A DNA stretch of 64,000 nucleotides from Thiomicrorhabdus sp965603495 (lineage in GTDB: Bacteria; Pseudomonadota; Gammaproteobacteria; Thiomicrospirales; Thiomicrospiraceae): contig CBFDDF010000006.1 in NCBI GenBank assembly GCA_965603495.1, positions 62,001 through 126,000 on the forward strand, in the 5' to 3' direction. The notes beneath the pieces were generated by a model. That model ran no database searches. It was not told the DNA's origin and saw only the letters and a program-made list of their open reading frames with translations. Of the stretch, positions 44,553 through 54,248 are shown one piece after another (positions within the stretch are counted from its first letter, which is position 1; each line of letters begins with the position of its first letter). The translations under genes were made by a program, and so were the position numbers.

Positions 44553-47500
44553 ATGTTATCTAGATTCTTACAGTTTTTCCTGGTGCAACGTACGTTGGTT
44601 GTGTTGATGGTGTTAGCTTTAACCGTAGGGGGTTGGCAGGCGTTTCAAAAGATGCCGATTGATGCCTTTCCGGATGTTTCACCTTCACAAGTGAAGATTA
44701 TTTTTAAAGCACCGGGTATGACTCCGGGTGAAGTTGAACAACGTATTATTGCGCCGCTTGAGCAAGAGTTATTAGGTTTGCCTAAGCAGAAAATATTGCG
44801 TTCGCTGGCTAAGTTTGGCCTGGCAGACATTACCCTAGACTTTGAAGAAGGCACTGATATTTACTGGGCGCGTCAATTAGTGTCCGAACGTTTAAGCGGT
44901 ATTGATTTACCAATGGGCGTCACTGGTGGAATGGCGCCTTTGTCGACGCCATTAAGTGATGTCTTTATGTTTACCATTGAGGGGGATACCCTTGATAATA
45001 TGCAAAAACGTGACCTACTTGACTGGGTCATTCGTCCGGCGTTACGTTCAGTCCCAGGTGTCGCGGATGTGAACATGTTGGGGGGGCTTTCTAAGACCTT
45101 CGTCATTAAACCGGATTATCAAAAATTAACGGGTTTTCAGGTCTCACTTGAGCAGCTGATTCAAGCCGTTGAAGAAAATAATCAAAATGATGGTGCCGGG
45201 CGTTTAAATCAAGGGGAAGAGGTCCTATTGGTTCGAACTCAAGGCAGTTTAACGTCGATCGAAGACATTGAAGAGGTCGTTGTCGTCTATCAAAACGAAG
45301 TTGCCGTGACCGTTAAGGACTTAGCAGACGTTGAGATTGATGCGCTTTATCGTAATGGCGCCGTAACGCAAAGTGGTAAGTCAGAAGCCGTACAAGGACT
45401 AGTAATGGCATTAAAGGGCGTTAACGCTCGTGATGTAATTAGTGGCGTTGAAGCGCGTCTAAAAGAGCTTGATTCAGCCTTTCCGAAAGGTATTGAGGTC
45501 AGTGTCTTCTATAGCCGAAGTGAGTTGGTAAATACGGCAATCTTCGGCGTCTCTAAAGCGCTGTTAGAAGCGGTTGTTTTAGTCTTTGTGGTCTTGATGA
45601 TCTTCTTAGGCAATGTTCGAGCAGCCATTACCGTTGCACTGATTCTACCGTTGGCCGCTTTGATGACTTTCATCTTAATGCGTTGGTTTGGTTTATCTGC
45701 CAACATCATGTCGTTGGGCGGTTTGGCGATTGCTGTCGGTATGTTGGTGGATGCCGCCGTGGTGGTCGTCGAAAACATCGTGGCGCATCAAGAGGAAGAT
45801 GCGCAGAAAACGCAGGGTAAATTGCCCAAGATGCACATTATTTTCCGCGCGCTGCGAGAGGTATCGGTGCCGGTTATTGCGGGTATTTTGATTATCATGA
45901 CGGTGTTCTTGCCGCTACTGACCTTAGAAGGCTTAGAAGGTAAGTTATTTGTACCTGTCGCTTTGACGATCATCTTTGCCTTAGGTAGTTCGCTGCTGTT
46001 GTCACTGACGATTATTCCAACCTTGTCATCCTTTATTTTAGGTAAGCCGTCCCATCAAGAGCCTTGGTTGATTCGTAAATTGGTTAAGGTGTATAAGCCG
46101 ACTTTAATCTGGAGTTTGGCGCACGATAAAGTGATTGTCGGCGGCGCGATCTTGTCGCTGGTGTTTGCTGGTTTTGTCTACACCCAGGTGGGAAAGACGT
46201 TTATTCCGCAAATGGATGAAGGTACGGTGATTTTACAAATTGAAAAGTCACCTTCGATTAGTCTGGCGGCTTCCAATGCCATGGATTTACGTATTCAGAA
46301 GGCGGTCATGGAGAAGGTGCCAGAAGTGGTCCGCATTGTTGCCCGTGTCGGTTCGGATGAGATTGGTATGGATCCTATGAGTTTGAATGACACCGACACC
46401 TTCTTAATCTTCAAGCCGAAAGATGAGTGGCGTATGGAAACCAAAGAGGCCTTGATTGAAGAAATTCGTCAGGTCTTAGAAATGCAATTCCCAGGGATTA
46501 ATTACGCCTTTACTCAGCCGATTCAAATGCGAGTCGATGAAATGCTGACTGGTGCGCGAGGGGATTTAGCCATTAAAATCTTTGGCGATAATCCAGAGGA
46601 GTTGAATGAGGTCGCTAAAAAGATGGTCAGTACGGTGGGAACCATTGAGGGGGCAGAAGATGTATTTACCTCAAACAATGATGGTTTACGTTATCTACAA
46701 CTTAAAGTGAATCGTCAGATGGCAGGACGTTTAGGCTTGAGTGTTAATCAGGTTGAAAAACTGCTGCGCACACAAATCAACGGCTTAGAAGTCGGTACTT
46801 TGTATGAAGGGATTCGTCGTATTCCATTAATGGTGCGTGCGCCAGAATCGTATAAAGCCTCCACTTTTGAAATGCTACAACAACCGATTACTGTAGAAAC
46901 CCCAGAAGGTATGCGTTCTATTATCTTAAATCAGTTGGTGGATGCGGTTGAGGTGGATGGTCCTGTTTCAATTAAGCGTGAACAGAGTAAGCGTTTCTCG
47001 GTCGTGGTGGCCAATGTGACAGGTCGTGATTTAGTGGGCTTTGTGGACGAAGCCAAACAAAAAGCCGCGACCTTAGATATTCCGGCAGGTTACTACTTTG
47101 AGTGGGGCGGAAAGTTTGAAAACCAACAACGTGCCGCGCAAAAATTAGCGATTGTGGTGCCCGTTGCTTTGGTGCTTATTTTCTTGATTCTATTCAGTAC
47201 CTTTAGGTCGATACCACAAGCGGTGATGGTATTAGTCAATGTACCGTTCGCTTTGATTGGCGGCATAATCGCCCTGTGGATAACGGGTGAGTATCTTTCG
47301 GTTCCGGCTTCGGTTGGCTTTATCGCCCTGCTAGGTATTGCCGTATTGAACGGGGTAGTGATGGTCACTTACTTTAACCAGTTAGTAGCGAAAGGCTTAG
47401 AAATCAGTCAAGTGGTCGTGGAAGGGGCTTTAAGAAGATTGCGTCCGGTATTGATGACAGCATCGATCGCTGCTTTAGGACTCGTGCCTTTAGTCTTTGC

Positions 47501-47660
47501 AACCGGGCCAGGTTCAGAAATTCAGAGACCACTGGCCATCGTGGTTATCGGTGGATTAATTAGTTCGACGCTGCTGACGCTATTGATCCTACCGATTATT
47601 TATAAGCGTTTTGGAAAGAAAGCACCGCCAGAGTTATTAGGAGTAGAGAGTCATGCATAA
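44553..47660 (+). CDS. Heavy-metal efflux RND pump, CzcA/CusA-like
   Basis: 1035 residues, the usual length, with 12 membrane helices and two large periplasmic loops. N-terminal MPIDAFPDVSPSQV and the TM4 segment AIAVGMLVDAAVVVVENI place it in the HME (heavy-metal) branch of RND pumps; TM4 differs from the classical Czc DFG-x-x-x-DGAV motif. It works with the adaptor and TolC-like protein to expel metal ions across both membranes using the proton gradient. AGGGAGAA precedes the ATG. Confidence 0.93.
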   Translation: MLSRFLQFFLVQRTLVVLMVLALTVGGWQAFQKMPIDAFPDVSPSQVKIIFKAPGMTPGEVEQRIIAPLEQELLGLPKQKILRSLAKFGLADITLDFEEGTDIYWARQLVSERLSGIDLPMGVTGGMAPLSTPLSDVFMFTIEGDTLDNMQKRDLLDWVIRPALRSVPGVADVNMLGGLSKTFVIKPDYQKLTGFQVSLEQLIQAVEENNQNDGAGRLNQGEEVLLVRTQGSLTSIEDIEEVVVVYQNEVAVTVKDLADVEIDALYRNGAVTQSGKSEAVQGLVMALKGVNARDVISGVEARLKELDSAFPKGIEVSVFYSRSELVNTAIFGVSKALLEAVVLVFVVLMIFLGNVRAAITVALILPLAALMTFILMRWFGLSANIMSLGGLAIAVGMLVDAAVVVVENIVAHQEEDAQKTQGKLPKMHIIFRALREVSVPVIAGILIIMTVFLPLLTLEGLEGKLFVPVALTIIFALGSSLLLSLTIIPTLSSFILGKPSHQEPWLIRKLVKVYKPTLIWSLAHDKVIVGGAILSLVFAGFVYTQVGKTFIPQMDEGTVILQIEKSPSISLAASNAMDLRIQKAVMEKVPEVVRIVARVGSDEIGMDPMSLNDTDTFLIFKPKDEWRMETKEALIEEIRQVLEMQFPGINYAFTQPIQMRVDEMLTGARGDLAIKIFGDNPEELNEVAKKMVSTVGTIEGAEDVFTSNNDGLRYLQLKVNRQMAGRLGLSVNQVEKLLRTQINGLEVGTLYEGIRRIPLMVRAPESYKASTFEMLQQPITVETPEGMRSIILNQLVDAVEVDGPVSIKREQSKRFSVVVANVTGRDLVGFVDEAKQKAATLDIPAGYYFEWGGKFENQQRAAQKLAIVVPVALVLIFLILFSTFRSIPQAVMVLVNVPFALIGGIIALWITGEYLSVPASVGFIALLGIAVLNGVVMVTYFNQLVAKGLEISQVVVEGALRRLRPVLMTASIAALGLVPLVFATGPGSEIQRPLAIVVIGGLISSTLLTLLILPIIYKRFGKKAPPELLGVESHA

Positions 47661-47952
47661 CCGTCAGGATTGTATTTTAAGGTTGGTTTTTAGTCATGGA
47701 ATTTATGATGAAATGACCGATGTTCTACTCAGCTTCCCAGGACGGGAGCTGGCATTTGTGAGTCTGGATATACAGGCACACATGCAGCCTTTGGAAAGTA
47801 TCACCGAACAAGTCTCGGGCTTTAAGCGCAAGAAAATGGTGGAAGTCACCATTGACCAGGACGAGGCTAAGCGTTTGCATCAGCACATTACTCAGAACTT
47901 ACCTCAGGCAAATTTTCAGGCGCAGTTGTTGCCGTTGTTGGCTTTAGACTAA
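47653..47952 (+). CDS. DUF3240 family protein of the metal efflux operon
   Basis: 99 residues, overlapping the pump gene by eight bases. It has the PII-like ferredoxin-type pattern of DUF3240 proteins, which commonly follow CzcA/CusA genes (LVFSHGIYDEMTDVLLSFPG, QVSGFKRKKMVEVTI). A regulatory or metal-sensing role is suspected from context; none is proven. Confidence 0.82.
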   Translation: MHNRQDCILRLVFSHGIYDEMTDVLLSFPGRELAFVSLDIQAHMQPLESITEQVSGFKRKKMVEVTIDQDEAKRLHQHITQNLPQANFQAQLLPLLALD

Positions 47953-47972
47953 GGCTTTCAATTTTATCCCAA

Positions 47973-48002
47973 CAGAAAGCTACCAGGCCTAGTAGCTTTC
48001 TG
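47973..48002 (+). terminator. Terminator-like hairpin with a variant CCAGGCCTAG core
   Basis: CAGAAAGCTA pairs with TAGCTTTCTG around the core; the 30-bp dyad has one unpaired position because the core ends in AG, not GG. It ends the metal efflux operon. Confidence 0.75.
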
Positions 48003-48346
48003 TTTCTCAATCCAATTCCCCTGCGTTAAAGGTTGTTTCTAAACAGTCTGTGCACCCCTCTCAAGCAATTTCCACAGTACTTTAGTGCCGTTTATAATTT
48101 TCAGTATTTACACCTCTTTGCTAAGAATATGAAAGTAGCCAATCATCCCTGATCAATAATCGAAGTCTTACCATTTATACACTTACGCCTATTAAGAGAG
48201 TCGCTGTTTGGCTTTACGAGTGCATTTCTGTTGTGTTATGAGTAGGCAATTTTCTCTAAAATATTATTGATAGATGTTTAGTTGATATAAGGTCTGTTTG
48301 GAAAGGCTTTAATGGATTGAATGGGGCTTGAAGCGAGTGCATAAAA
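48003..48346. other. 344-bp intergenic region without a recognised gene
   Basis: AT-rich spacer between convergent operons, bounded by the variant palindrome hairpin and the desaturase terminator. Only very short frames were seen. Confidence 0.6.
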
Positions 48347-48347
48347 A

Positions 48348-48376
48348 AGCCCTCGAAAAGAGGGCTGCCTTTTTTG
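48348..48376 (-). terminator. Terminator of the fatty acid desaturase gene
   Basis: AGCCCTC/GAGGGCT closes a GAAAA loop with A and T runs on either side. Confidence 0.88.
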
Positions 48377-48391
48377 TACCAAACGGCTGAT

Positions 48392-49201
48392 TTAAGCGGG
48401 TTTCTTAGCTGCTTTGATTCTTGATAAAAGATTGAAAAAGGAGTTTCTGAAGCATTCTGGCGGAATCTTATGCTTAATGCTTTCATGTAACGCTGGCAGC
48501 TTTGACCAGTGCACACCTTGTTTATAATGATGTGCGGTATGAAGGCCTAAGTTGCCGGTGATAAAGTTAAACCATTTATCGGTAATGTTGTGCGAGCCTG
48601 CGAACTGATCTTGGGTATCGAGTCCATTATGGTGACCATAGGTTGCCCAAGAGGTGTAGAGCAGGCTGTCAATCATCGGTAGGATAAAGATGAACAGGGC
48701 GTTTAAAGGGTTGTAGGCTGTTAAGCCAATCACCAGTATGAGCGTCATTAAGCCGAAAACCACAAACTGCTTTTGCAGTTTTGGGTAGTGTTTACCCACT
48801 TGGTACCCTCTCGGATAGGCTGTAAAAAAGACGTTTAAAGTATATTCAAGCATGCCCATGGCTTCGCCATTGGCTCTTTTCCAGCGACTTTCATCTTTTT
48901 CTTGGTCTAAGAAATGACGGTGATGACCTAAGTTGTGATGTAGTACCCAAAGGTTAGTGGTCACGCCAGTGTGTAATGCATAGAAAAATTCTAGGACTCG
49001 GTTCATGCTGTTCGATTTAAAAACATGACAGTGCTGGTGATGATGGTTCCAGGCAGAAATTACGCCTTTAGGAACAATCATTAACACCCAGAAAGTGATT
49101 AATACCCAGAGTTCTTCAATCATAAAATAGGCCGTAAAATCTATTAATGAGAACAGTAGGATGATGAGAACAGGAGTTTTATCAGCAGGGTATTTAAACA
49201 C
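48392..49201 (-). CDS. Membrane fatty acid desaturase family protein
   Basis: 269 residues with several membrane helices and the three histidine clusters of di-iron desaturases/hydroxylases: HHHQHCH (about 54-60), HHNLGHHRH (about 89-97) and TAHHYKQGVHW (about 222-232). It is shorter than classical acyl-CoA desaturases. The substrate is likely membrane lipid acyl chains, though carotenoid or other hydroxylases share the fold. Confidence 0.85.
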   Translation of the reverse strand: MFKYPADKTPVLIILLFSLIDFTAYFMIEELWVLITFWVLMIVPKGVISAWNHHHQHCHVFKSNSMNRVLEFFYALHTGVTTNLWVLHHNLGHHRHFLDQEKDESRWKRANGEAMGMLEYTLNVFFTAYPRGYQVGKHYPKLQKQFVVFGLMTLILVIGLTAYNPLNALFIFILPMIDSLLYTSWATYGHHNGLDTQDQFAGSHNITDKWFNFITGNLGLHTAHHYKQGVHWSKLPALHESIKHKIPPECFRNSFFNLLSRIKAAKKPA

Positions 49202-49314
49202 AGGGTGTATTCTTTAAATAAAATAGCCCGATATTATACCTGGTTATTCAGGGTGTTTGTTGATTTGATGAAGAGTAGGCTAGAGAGTGTCAGGTGTCGA
49301 TAGCGGCGATAAAA

Positions 49315-49337
49315 AAGCCCCGGAATTCGGGGCTTTT
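49315..49337. terminator. Terminator downstream of adk
   Basis: AAGCCCCG pairs with CGGGGCTT around GAATT, with A/T runs outside; it works on both strands. Confidence 0.88.
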
Positions 49338-49419
49338 GAATAAGGCTTAATATCGTCTAGATTTAGTCAATTTTTGGTCGGTAAACCGAAGGTTCAATGA
49401 CCAAAACGCGACTGAGGAA

Positions 49420-50070
49420 TTAAGCTTTTAACGCATCTAAAATCGCTGCTTCAACGGATTCGATTGGCTGCGTGCCATCGACTTTAATGTATTTAAGCGC
49501 AGGATCTTTGGCAGCAACAGCGGTGTAGTAATTGATTAACGGTGCTGTTTGTTTATGGTACACATCCAAACGATCTTTAACCACTTCAGGTTGGTCGTCA
49601 TCACGTTGTACTAGGTCTTCACCAGTTAAATCATCTTTACCTTCCACTTTCGGTGGATTGTAGACCATGTGATAAGTACGACCTGATGCTAAATGGGCAC
49701 GGCGCCCAGACATACGATTGACGATTTCTGAATCGGGCACATCAATCTCAACCACCGCATCAATTTCAACGCCCGCTTCGGCAACGGCATCTGCTTGCGG
49801 AACGGTGCGTGGGAAACCATCCAGTAGGAAGCCATTGGCGCAATCTGGTTCTGCAATGCGCTCTTTAACCATGCCGATGATGATCTCATCCGTTACCAGT
49901 TGCCCTGCATCAATCGCACTTTTAGCCTGCATACCCAATTCTGTACCGGCTTTAATTGCTGCACGCAGCATATCACCGGTAGAGATTTGAGGAATCCCAA
50001 ACTTTTTTGTTAAAAACTGAGCTTGTGTACCTTTACCTGCGCCTGGTGCGCCAAGAAGAATGAATTTCAT
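49420..50070 (-). CDS. adk: Adenylate kinase
   Basis: 216 residues with P-loop GAPGAGKGTQ (7-16), the NMP-binding LRAAIKAGTELG segment, DGFPRT and a long-form lid (about 122-159, no zinc cysteines). It catalyses ATP + AMP to 2 ADP. Essential housekeeping gene, transcribed alone. Confidence 0.98.
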   Translation of the reverse strand: MKFILLGAPGAGKGTQAQFLTKKFGIPQISTGDMLRAAIKAGTELGMQAKSAIDAGQLVTDEIIIGMVKERIAEPDCANGFLLDGFPRTVPQADAVAEAGVEIDAVVEIDVPDSEIVNRMSGRRAHLASGRTYHMVYNPPKVEGKDDLTGEDLVQRDDDQPEVVKDRLDVYHKQTAPLINYYTAVAAKDPALKYIKVDGTQPIESVEAAILDALKA

Positions 50071-50199
50071 CAGAAAGTCCTAAGTGAGTATTTGAAGTGC
50101 TGAGTATTATACGTTTTTTGTGAAATGGGAAAAAGGAGTTTGATTTATGCCAAGCTATTAAATGCTGCTCTAGAATTTTGTTCCGAGTGTTGGGCGGGT

Positions 50200-51108
50200 C
50201 TATCTCGTTTCATTTAAGAGTTGTCGTATGATTTTTTCTGCTTGCTGGGCATAGTCTCCGCCAAACAGGTTAAAGTGATTGAGGATATGGTACAAGTTAT
50301 AGAGCGGTTTACGAGTTTGATAACCGGCATCTAGCGGAAACAAGGCGTTATAACCTGTGTAAAAATCTGCAGTGAAGCCACCAAATAGTTCTGTCATCGC
50401 TAGGTCAGTCTCACGATCGCCATAGTAACAAGCAGGATCAAAAACGATGGGTTCACCTGTTTCGTCGAATCCACTGTTGCCGCCCCATAAATCACCATGT
50501 AATAAAGACGCTTCTGGCGTGTAGTCCGTAAACCAAAAAGGGAGCTGACCAATCAACTCCAACCCTAATTGATATAAGGAGGCGGGTGCATTACGTAAAG
50601 TGGCTAATTCAAGCTGGGGTTTAAGGCGTTGTTGACCATAAAAGTCAGGCCAATCCATGTGCCAATGATTATGTTGTTGGCTTAAGCCGATAAAGTTATT
50701 TTCGAACCAGCCGAACGGCTTAGCATCCCGATTTATTTGATGATGCATGTGTGCTAAGGCGCGTCCACGTTGCACTTCATCAGCTGGTTGCTTATTGGCA
50801 GTTAAATTAACGAACTCCATTAATAACCAGGCCTGATCATTAAAAATGCCGGTGGCAAGAGGTTGAGGGCAGGTGATGGTGTTAGAGCTTCGAATGGCAT
50901 TCAAACTATGTAGTTCGGTTTCAAATAGCGGTAAATATTGGCGATGATTGAACTTTAGGAAATAATTTTTGTCTGTCGAGTGTAGTTGATAGGCTTGGTG
51001 AATGTCGCCACCAGAAATCGCGTGTGCTGAATGAATCTGAATCGGCGAGTATTTGCCATTTAAATGCTGATTTATATTTTCTGAAAAAGCTTGCCAGTCC
51101 ATATTCAT
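50200..51108 (-). CDS. Fructosamine-3-kinase family protein (YniA-like)
   Basis: 302 residues with the aminoglycoside-phosphotransferase-like fold: NYFLKFNHR lysine region, EFVNL hinge, LLHGDLWGGNSGF catalytic loop and VFDPACYYGDRETDLAM metal segment. FN3K-type enzymes phosphorylate Amadori products to help deglycate proteins. A CCAGGCCTGA variant (50827-50836) lies in its DQAW codons. Start may be the first or third residue (MNMDW). Confidence 0.9.
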   Translation of the reverse strand: MNMDWQAFSENINQHLNGKYSPIQIHSAHAISGGDIHQAYQLHSTDKNYFLKFNHRQYLPLFETELHSLNAIRSSNTITCPQPLATGIFNDQAWLLMEFVNLTANKQPADEVQRGRALAHMHHQINRDAKPFGWFENNFIGLSQQHNHWHMDWPDFYGQQRLKPQLELATLRNAPASLYQLGLELIGQLPFWFTDYTPEASLLHGDLWGGNSGFDETGEPIVFDPACYYGDRETDLAMTELFGGFTADFYTGYNALFPLDAGYQTRKPLYNLYHILNHFNLFGGDYAQQAEKIIRQLLNETR

Positions 51109-51151
51109 TCCTTATTGTCAGAGGGTTCAATCAAGGCCTTAGTCATTAAGC

Positions 51152-53581
51152 TTATTCAAATAACTCTTCAGTCAGGCTTTCAATTTGTTTTTGCGAAACA
51201 GTCGGCACCTCTGGTGCAAATTCTTCGCGGAAAATTTCAAACAGTCCTTCTTCGGTCGTTTCTGGTACCGCTTCTCCAGTTTCTGGGTCGATTTGGATAT
51301 TGACCAGACCTTCTGGACGATTAAATGGCAGATTGGGCTCATTCGCTAACGCTAACTGCATATAGTCCATCCATATAGGCAAAGCGGCACGGCCACCGAC
51401 TTCATTGCGACCCATGGTGCTAGGTTGGTCAAAACCAACCCAGACGGTGGTCGCTATGTTTGGATTAAAACCTGAGAACCAAGCATCTTTCTGCTCGTTG
51501 GTCGTACCGGTTTTACCGGCAATGTCTTCACGGTTAAGGGCTTTGGCTTTTTTACCTGAACCGATGCGAATGACATCTTGCATAATGGTGGTCATTATAT
51601 AGGCGTTGCGAGGTTCAATGACTCTTGGCGCATTCAGTACATCTCCTTCAATACATTGATTTTCAACACAGGCTTTTTTAGGCATCGCTTGGTAGAGTAG
51701 CTCGCCGTTGAAGTTTCTTACTTCGCTAATGATGTACGGATCAACTAGATAACCCGTATTGGCAAAAGTCGCATAAGCCGTGACCAAAGTGAGTGGACTG
51801 AACTGAACACTGCCTAATGAAAGCGATAAATCACGATGTTTATTGAGCTCTTCCAACGGAAAGCCAAAACGATGCATGTAGTCGACTGCCGTTTTAACCC
51901 CAAGTTGTTGTAACAGGCGGACAGAAACCAGGTTACGAGAGAACGCTAGAGCATTCCTTAAGCGAGTAGGTCCATAAAAACGGCCTGAATAATTTTCAGG
52001 TCGCCAGATATCTTCTAGATTTCGGTCATGGAAGACGACGGGTGCATCATTGATGGTCGTAGCTGCTGTCATGCCATTTTCTAATGCTGTAGAGTACAAG
52101 AAGGGCTTTATATTAGAGCCTACCTGTCGTTGTCCATGGGTTACACGATTATATTTGCTACGGAAATAATCAAAACCACCAACCATGGCTTGAATCGCAC
52201 CATTATGGGTGTCGACAGAGACCAGTGCCGATTCTGTTTGTGGGTCTTGTGCCAATTGCCATTGATTGTCGAGCCACTGTAAATAAATCACATCACCGAC
52301 CGACAAGACCTCTTGTGGTTTGGTTGGCGTCTTGCCTGTGTGGTTAACGTCTTTGTATGGCGCAGCCCATTCCATGGTGTTAAACCCTAAACGGATGCTT
52401 TCGCCGGTTTCCATGAGCACTTGAGTGTCCGCTATTTTGGTATCGCTTTGCATAAATTGTGTAACGACACCGACTTTCAGGCCACCAAAATTAGAGGTGT
52501 CTTTAAGGATTTCAAGTAGCATCTCTTGATCGGCAAGTTCCTCAGCTGATAACTGACGAATTGGACCGCGGTAACCATGGCGTCTTTCATATTCTTGTAA
52601 TCCATTTTGCACTGCTTCATTAGCGCGTTGCTGAAGATGACTGTCCAGTGTCGTGACAATGGTGAGACCATTTTGAAGGGCTTCTTTACCAAAGCGTTCT
52701 AAAGCAAAACTTCGAGCCATCTCTGCTACATAGTTAGCTGAAACATCAATGTTCGCGCCATTACGTTGAGCATGCACTTCGACTGCCTGTGCGGCAAGCA
52801 TCTCTTCTTCCGTGATATATTTTTGATCAAACATGCGCGCCAATACATAATTACGGCGCACAATCGCTCGGCTTGGATTGATGATTGGATTATAGGCAGA
52901 AGGTGCTTTAGGCAGGCCTGCAATCATGGCGAATTCATCTAAAGAGAGTTCGCTGATCGGTTTGCCATAGTAAGTATTGGCGGCCGCCGCCACACCATAA
53001 GATCGGTAGCCTAAGAAAATTTTATTCAAATAAAGGGCAAGGATTTCCTGTTTACTTAATTCCGCCTCAATTTTATAAGAAAGCATGATTTCATTAAGCT
53101 TTCTTAAATAGGTTTTTTCCTTTGAGAGATAGAAATTCCGCGCCACCTGCATGGTGATGGTAGACCCTCCAGATTTTTTATGCCCGGTGGTAATCAACTC
53201 ATAAACCGCTCTGCCAAGGCCTTTGTAATCTACGCCGCCATGCTCAAAAAAGTTTTCATCTTCAGATGAAATAATCGCTTGCGTCATGCGTTCAGGGATT
53301 TCGTGATAATCCAAAGGCAGACGTTTTTTAGTCCCAATCTCGCTGATGAGTTTGTTGTCTTTAGTGACGATTCGTAGCGGAACTTGGTAAGTGACGTCTT
53401 TTAATTCGGCGACATCCGGTAGGGTTGGATAGACCGTCAAGGCATAAATAATACCTGCGATCAGAGGGACCAGAATAAAACCAAGGACAATATTCACCCA
53501 CATAAACCAGCGAACATAACGTAGCTTACTTTTAACAGGGGTTGGAGGCGGCGGTGACATTTGGTTTTCTATTTCACTCAT
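51152..53581 (-). CDS. mrcA: Penicillin-binding protein 1A
   Basis: 809 residues: one N-terminal membrane helix (about 27-50), the GT51 glycosyltransferase with catalytic glutamate in SSEDENFFEHGGVDYKGL and KSGGSTITMQVARN, then the transpeptidase with serine in GSNIKPF, SRN in AFSRNLVS and the KTGTTN triad. It polymerises and cross-links peptidoglycan. The C-terminus is short and acidic. Confidence 0.97.
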   Translation of the reverse strand: MSEIENQMSPPPPTPVKSKLRYVRWFMWVNIVLGFILVPLIAGIIYALTVYPTLPDVAELKDVTYQVPLRIVTKDNKLISEIGTKKRLPLDYHEIPERMTQAIISSEDENFFEHGGVDYKGLGRAVYELITTGHKKSGGSTITMQVARNFYLSKEKTYLRKLNEIMLSYKIEAELSKQEILALYLNKIFLGYRSYGVAAAANTYYGKPISELSLDEFAMIAGLPKAPSAYNPIINPSRAIVRRNYVLARMFDQKYITEEEMLAAQAVEVHAQRNGANIDVSANYVAEMARSFALERFGKEALQNGLTIVTTLDSHLQQRANEAVQNGLQEYERRHGYRGPIRQLSAEELADQEMLLEILKDTSNFGGLKVGVVTQFMQSDTKIADTQVLMETGESIRLGFNTMEWAAPYKDVNHTGKTPTKPQEVLSVGDVIYLQWLDNQWQLAQDPQTESALVSVDTHNGAIQAMVGGFDYFRSKYNRVTHGQRQVGSNIKPFLYSTALENGMTAATTINDAPVVFHDRNLEDIWRPENYSGRFYGPTRLRNALAFSRNLVSVRLLQQLGVKTAVDYMHRFGFPLEELNKHRDLSLSLGSVQFSPLTLVTAYATFANTGYLVDPYIISEVRNFNGELLYQAMPKKACVENQCIEGDVLNAPRVIEPRNAYIMTTIMQDVIRIGSGKKAKALNREDIAGKTGTTNEQKDAWFSGFNPNIATTVWVGFDQPSTMGRNEVGGRAALPIWMDYMQLALANEPNLPFNRPEGLVNIQIDPETGEAVPETTEEGLFEIFREEFAPEVPTVSQKQIESLTEELFE

Positions 53582-53803
53582 GAAAAACTCTGGGAACTCT
53601 AATAGTTTATGAAAGCGGACTTAAGTAAGCTTAAGAGCGAACAATTTAGGTTTATATTGGTTTAATAAAGGTGTTCGTCATTATAGCGTTTTATAGGTAA
53701 ATTATGCTAGAGACTTGATTAGGTTGCCTGGCGTGTCATTCGGGGGTGGGGGGGACGTTGCTTTGGTAAAGGGCCGTTGAATTTATTTTCAGGTGCTTGA
53801 AAA

Positions 53804-53833
53804 CTAAAAAACCCAGCGAAAGCCAGGTTTTTA
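53804..53833 (-). terminator. Imperfect hairpin downstream of the small membrane protein gene
   Basis: AAAACCCAGC / GCCAGGTTTTT pairs with two mismatches around GAAA and has A/T runs on both sides. Confidence 0.6.
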
Positions 53834-53857
53834 GAAGCAATCTCTTAATGAGCTAAA

Positions 53858-54073
53858 TTAAGATTTCTTGCTGTAACGACCAGTTTTAATATCGCTCCAC
53901 ATGAGGTAGAGATTTCCACCGACAATAGCTGCGATAGCGATTGCGACACCGGCCAGCCCGATTGCAACTTGCACCGTTTGTGGAATGATATCAGCCCAAA
54001 TGCCTAATAAGATGACAAGTGGAACGACAACCGTTACAACGATGACAAGTAACATTTTTACAAAATTATTCAT
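53858..54073 (-). CDS. Small two-helix membrane protein, function unknown
   Basis: 71 residues with two hydrophobic helices (about 5-27 and 33-57) and a short basic C-terminal tail (DIKTGRYSKKS). It stands alone between PBP1A and the damaged yicC. No family recognised. Confidence 0.65.
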   Translation of the reverse strand: MNNFVKMLLVIVVTVVVPLVILLGIWADIIPQTVQVAIGLAGVAIAIAAIVGGNLYLMWSDIKTGRYSKKS

Positions 54074-54248
54074 GATATTGCGCCTCAGCTAGAATTTTTT
54101 GTTGTTATATAACAGGTCGAACTATACTGCGAAATTTGACTAATTTCAAGATTTTCAAGATGAAAGATTGATTTGAGTCAATAAAACCCCTTAAAAATTA
54201 AGGAGAAGTCTTTTTATGAGTGAATTGGGGCATATAAAGACCTTAATA

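Noticed and set aside
53739..53757. G-quadruplex near 53.7 kb
   Set aside because: A single G-rich tract in a spacer without four separated G runs; no supporting context.
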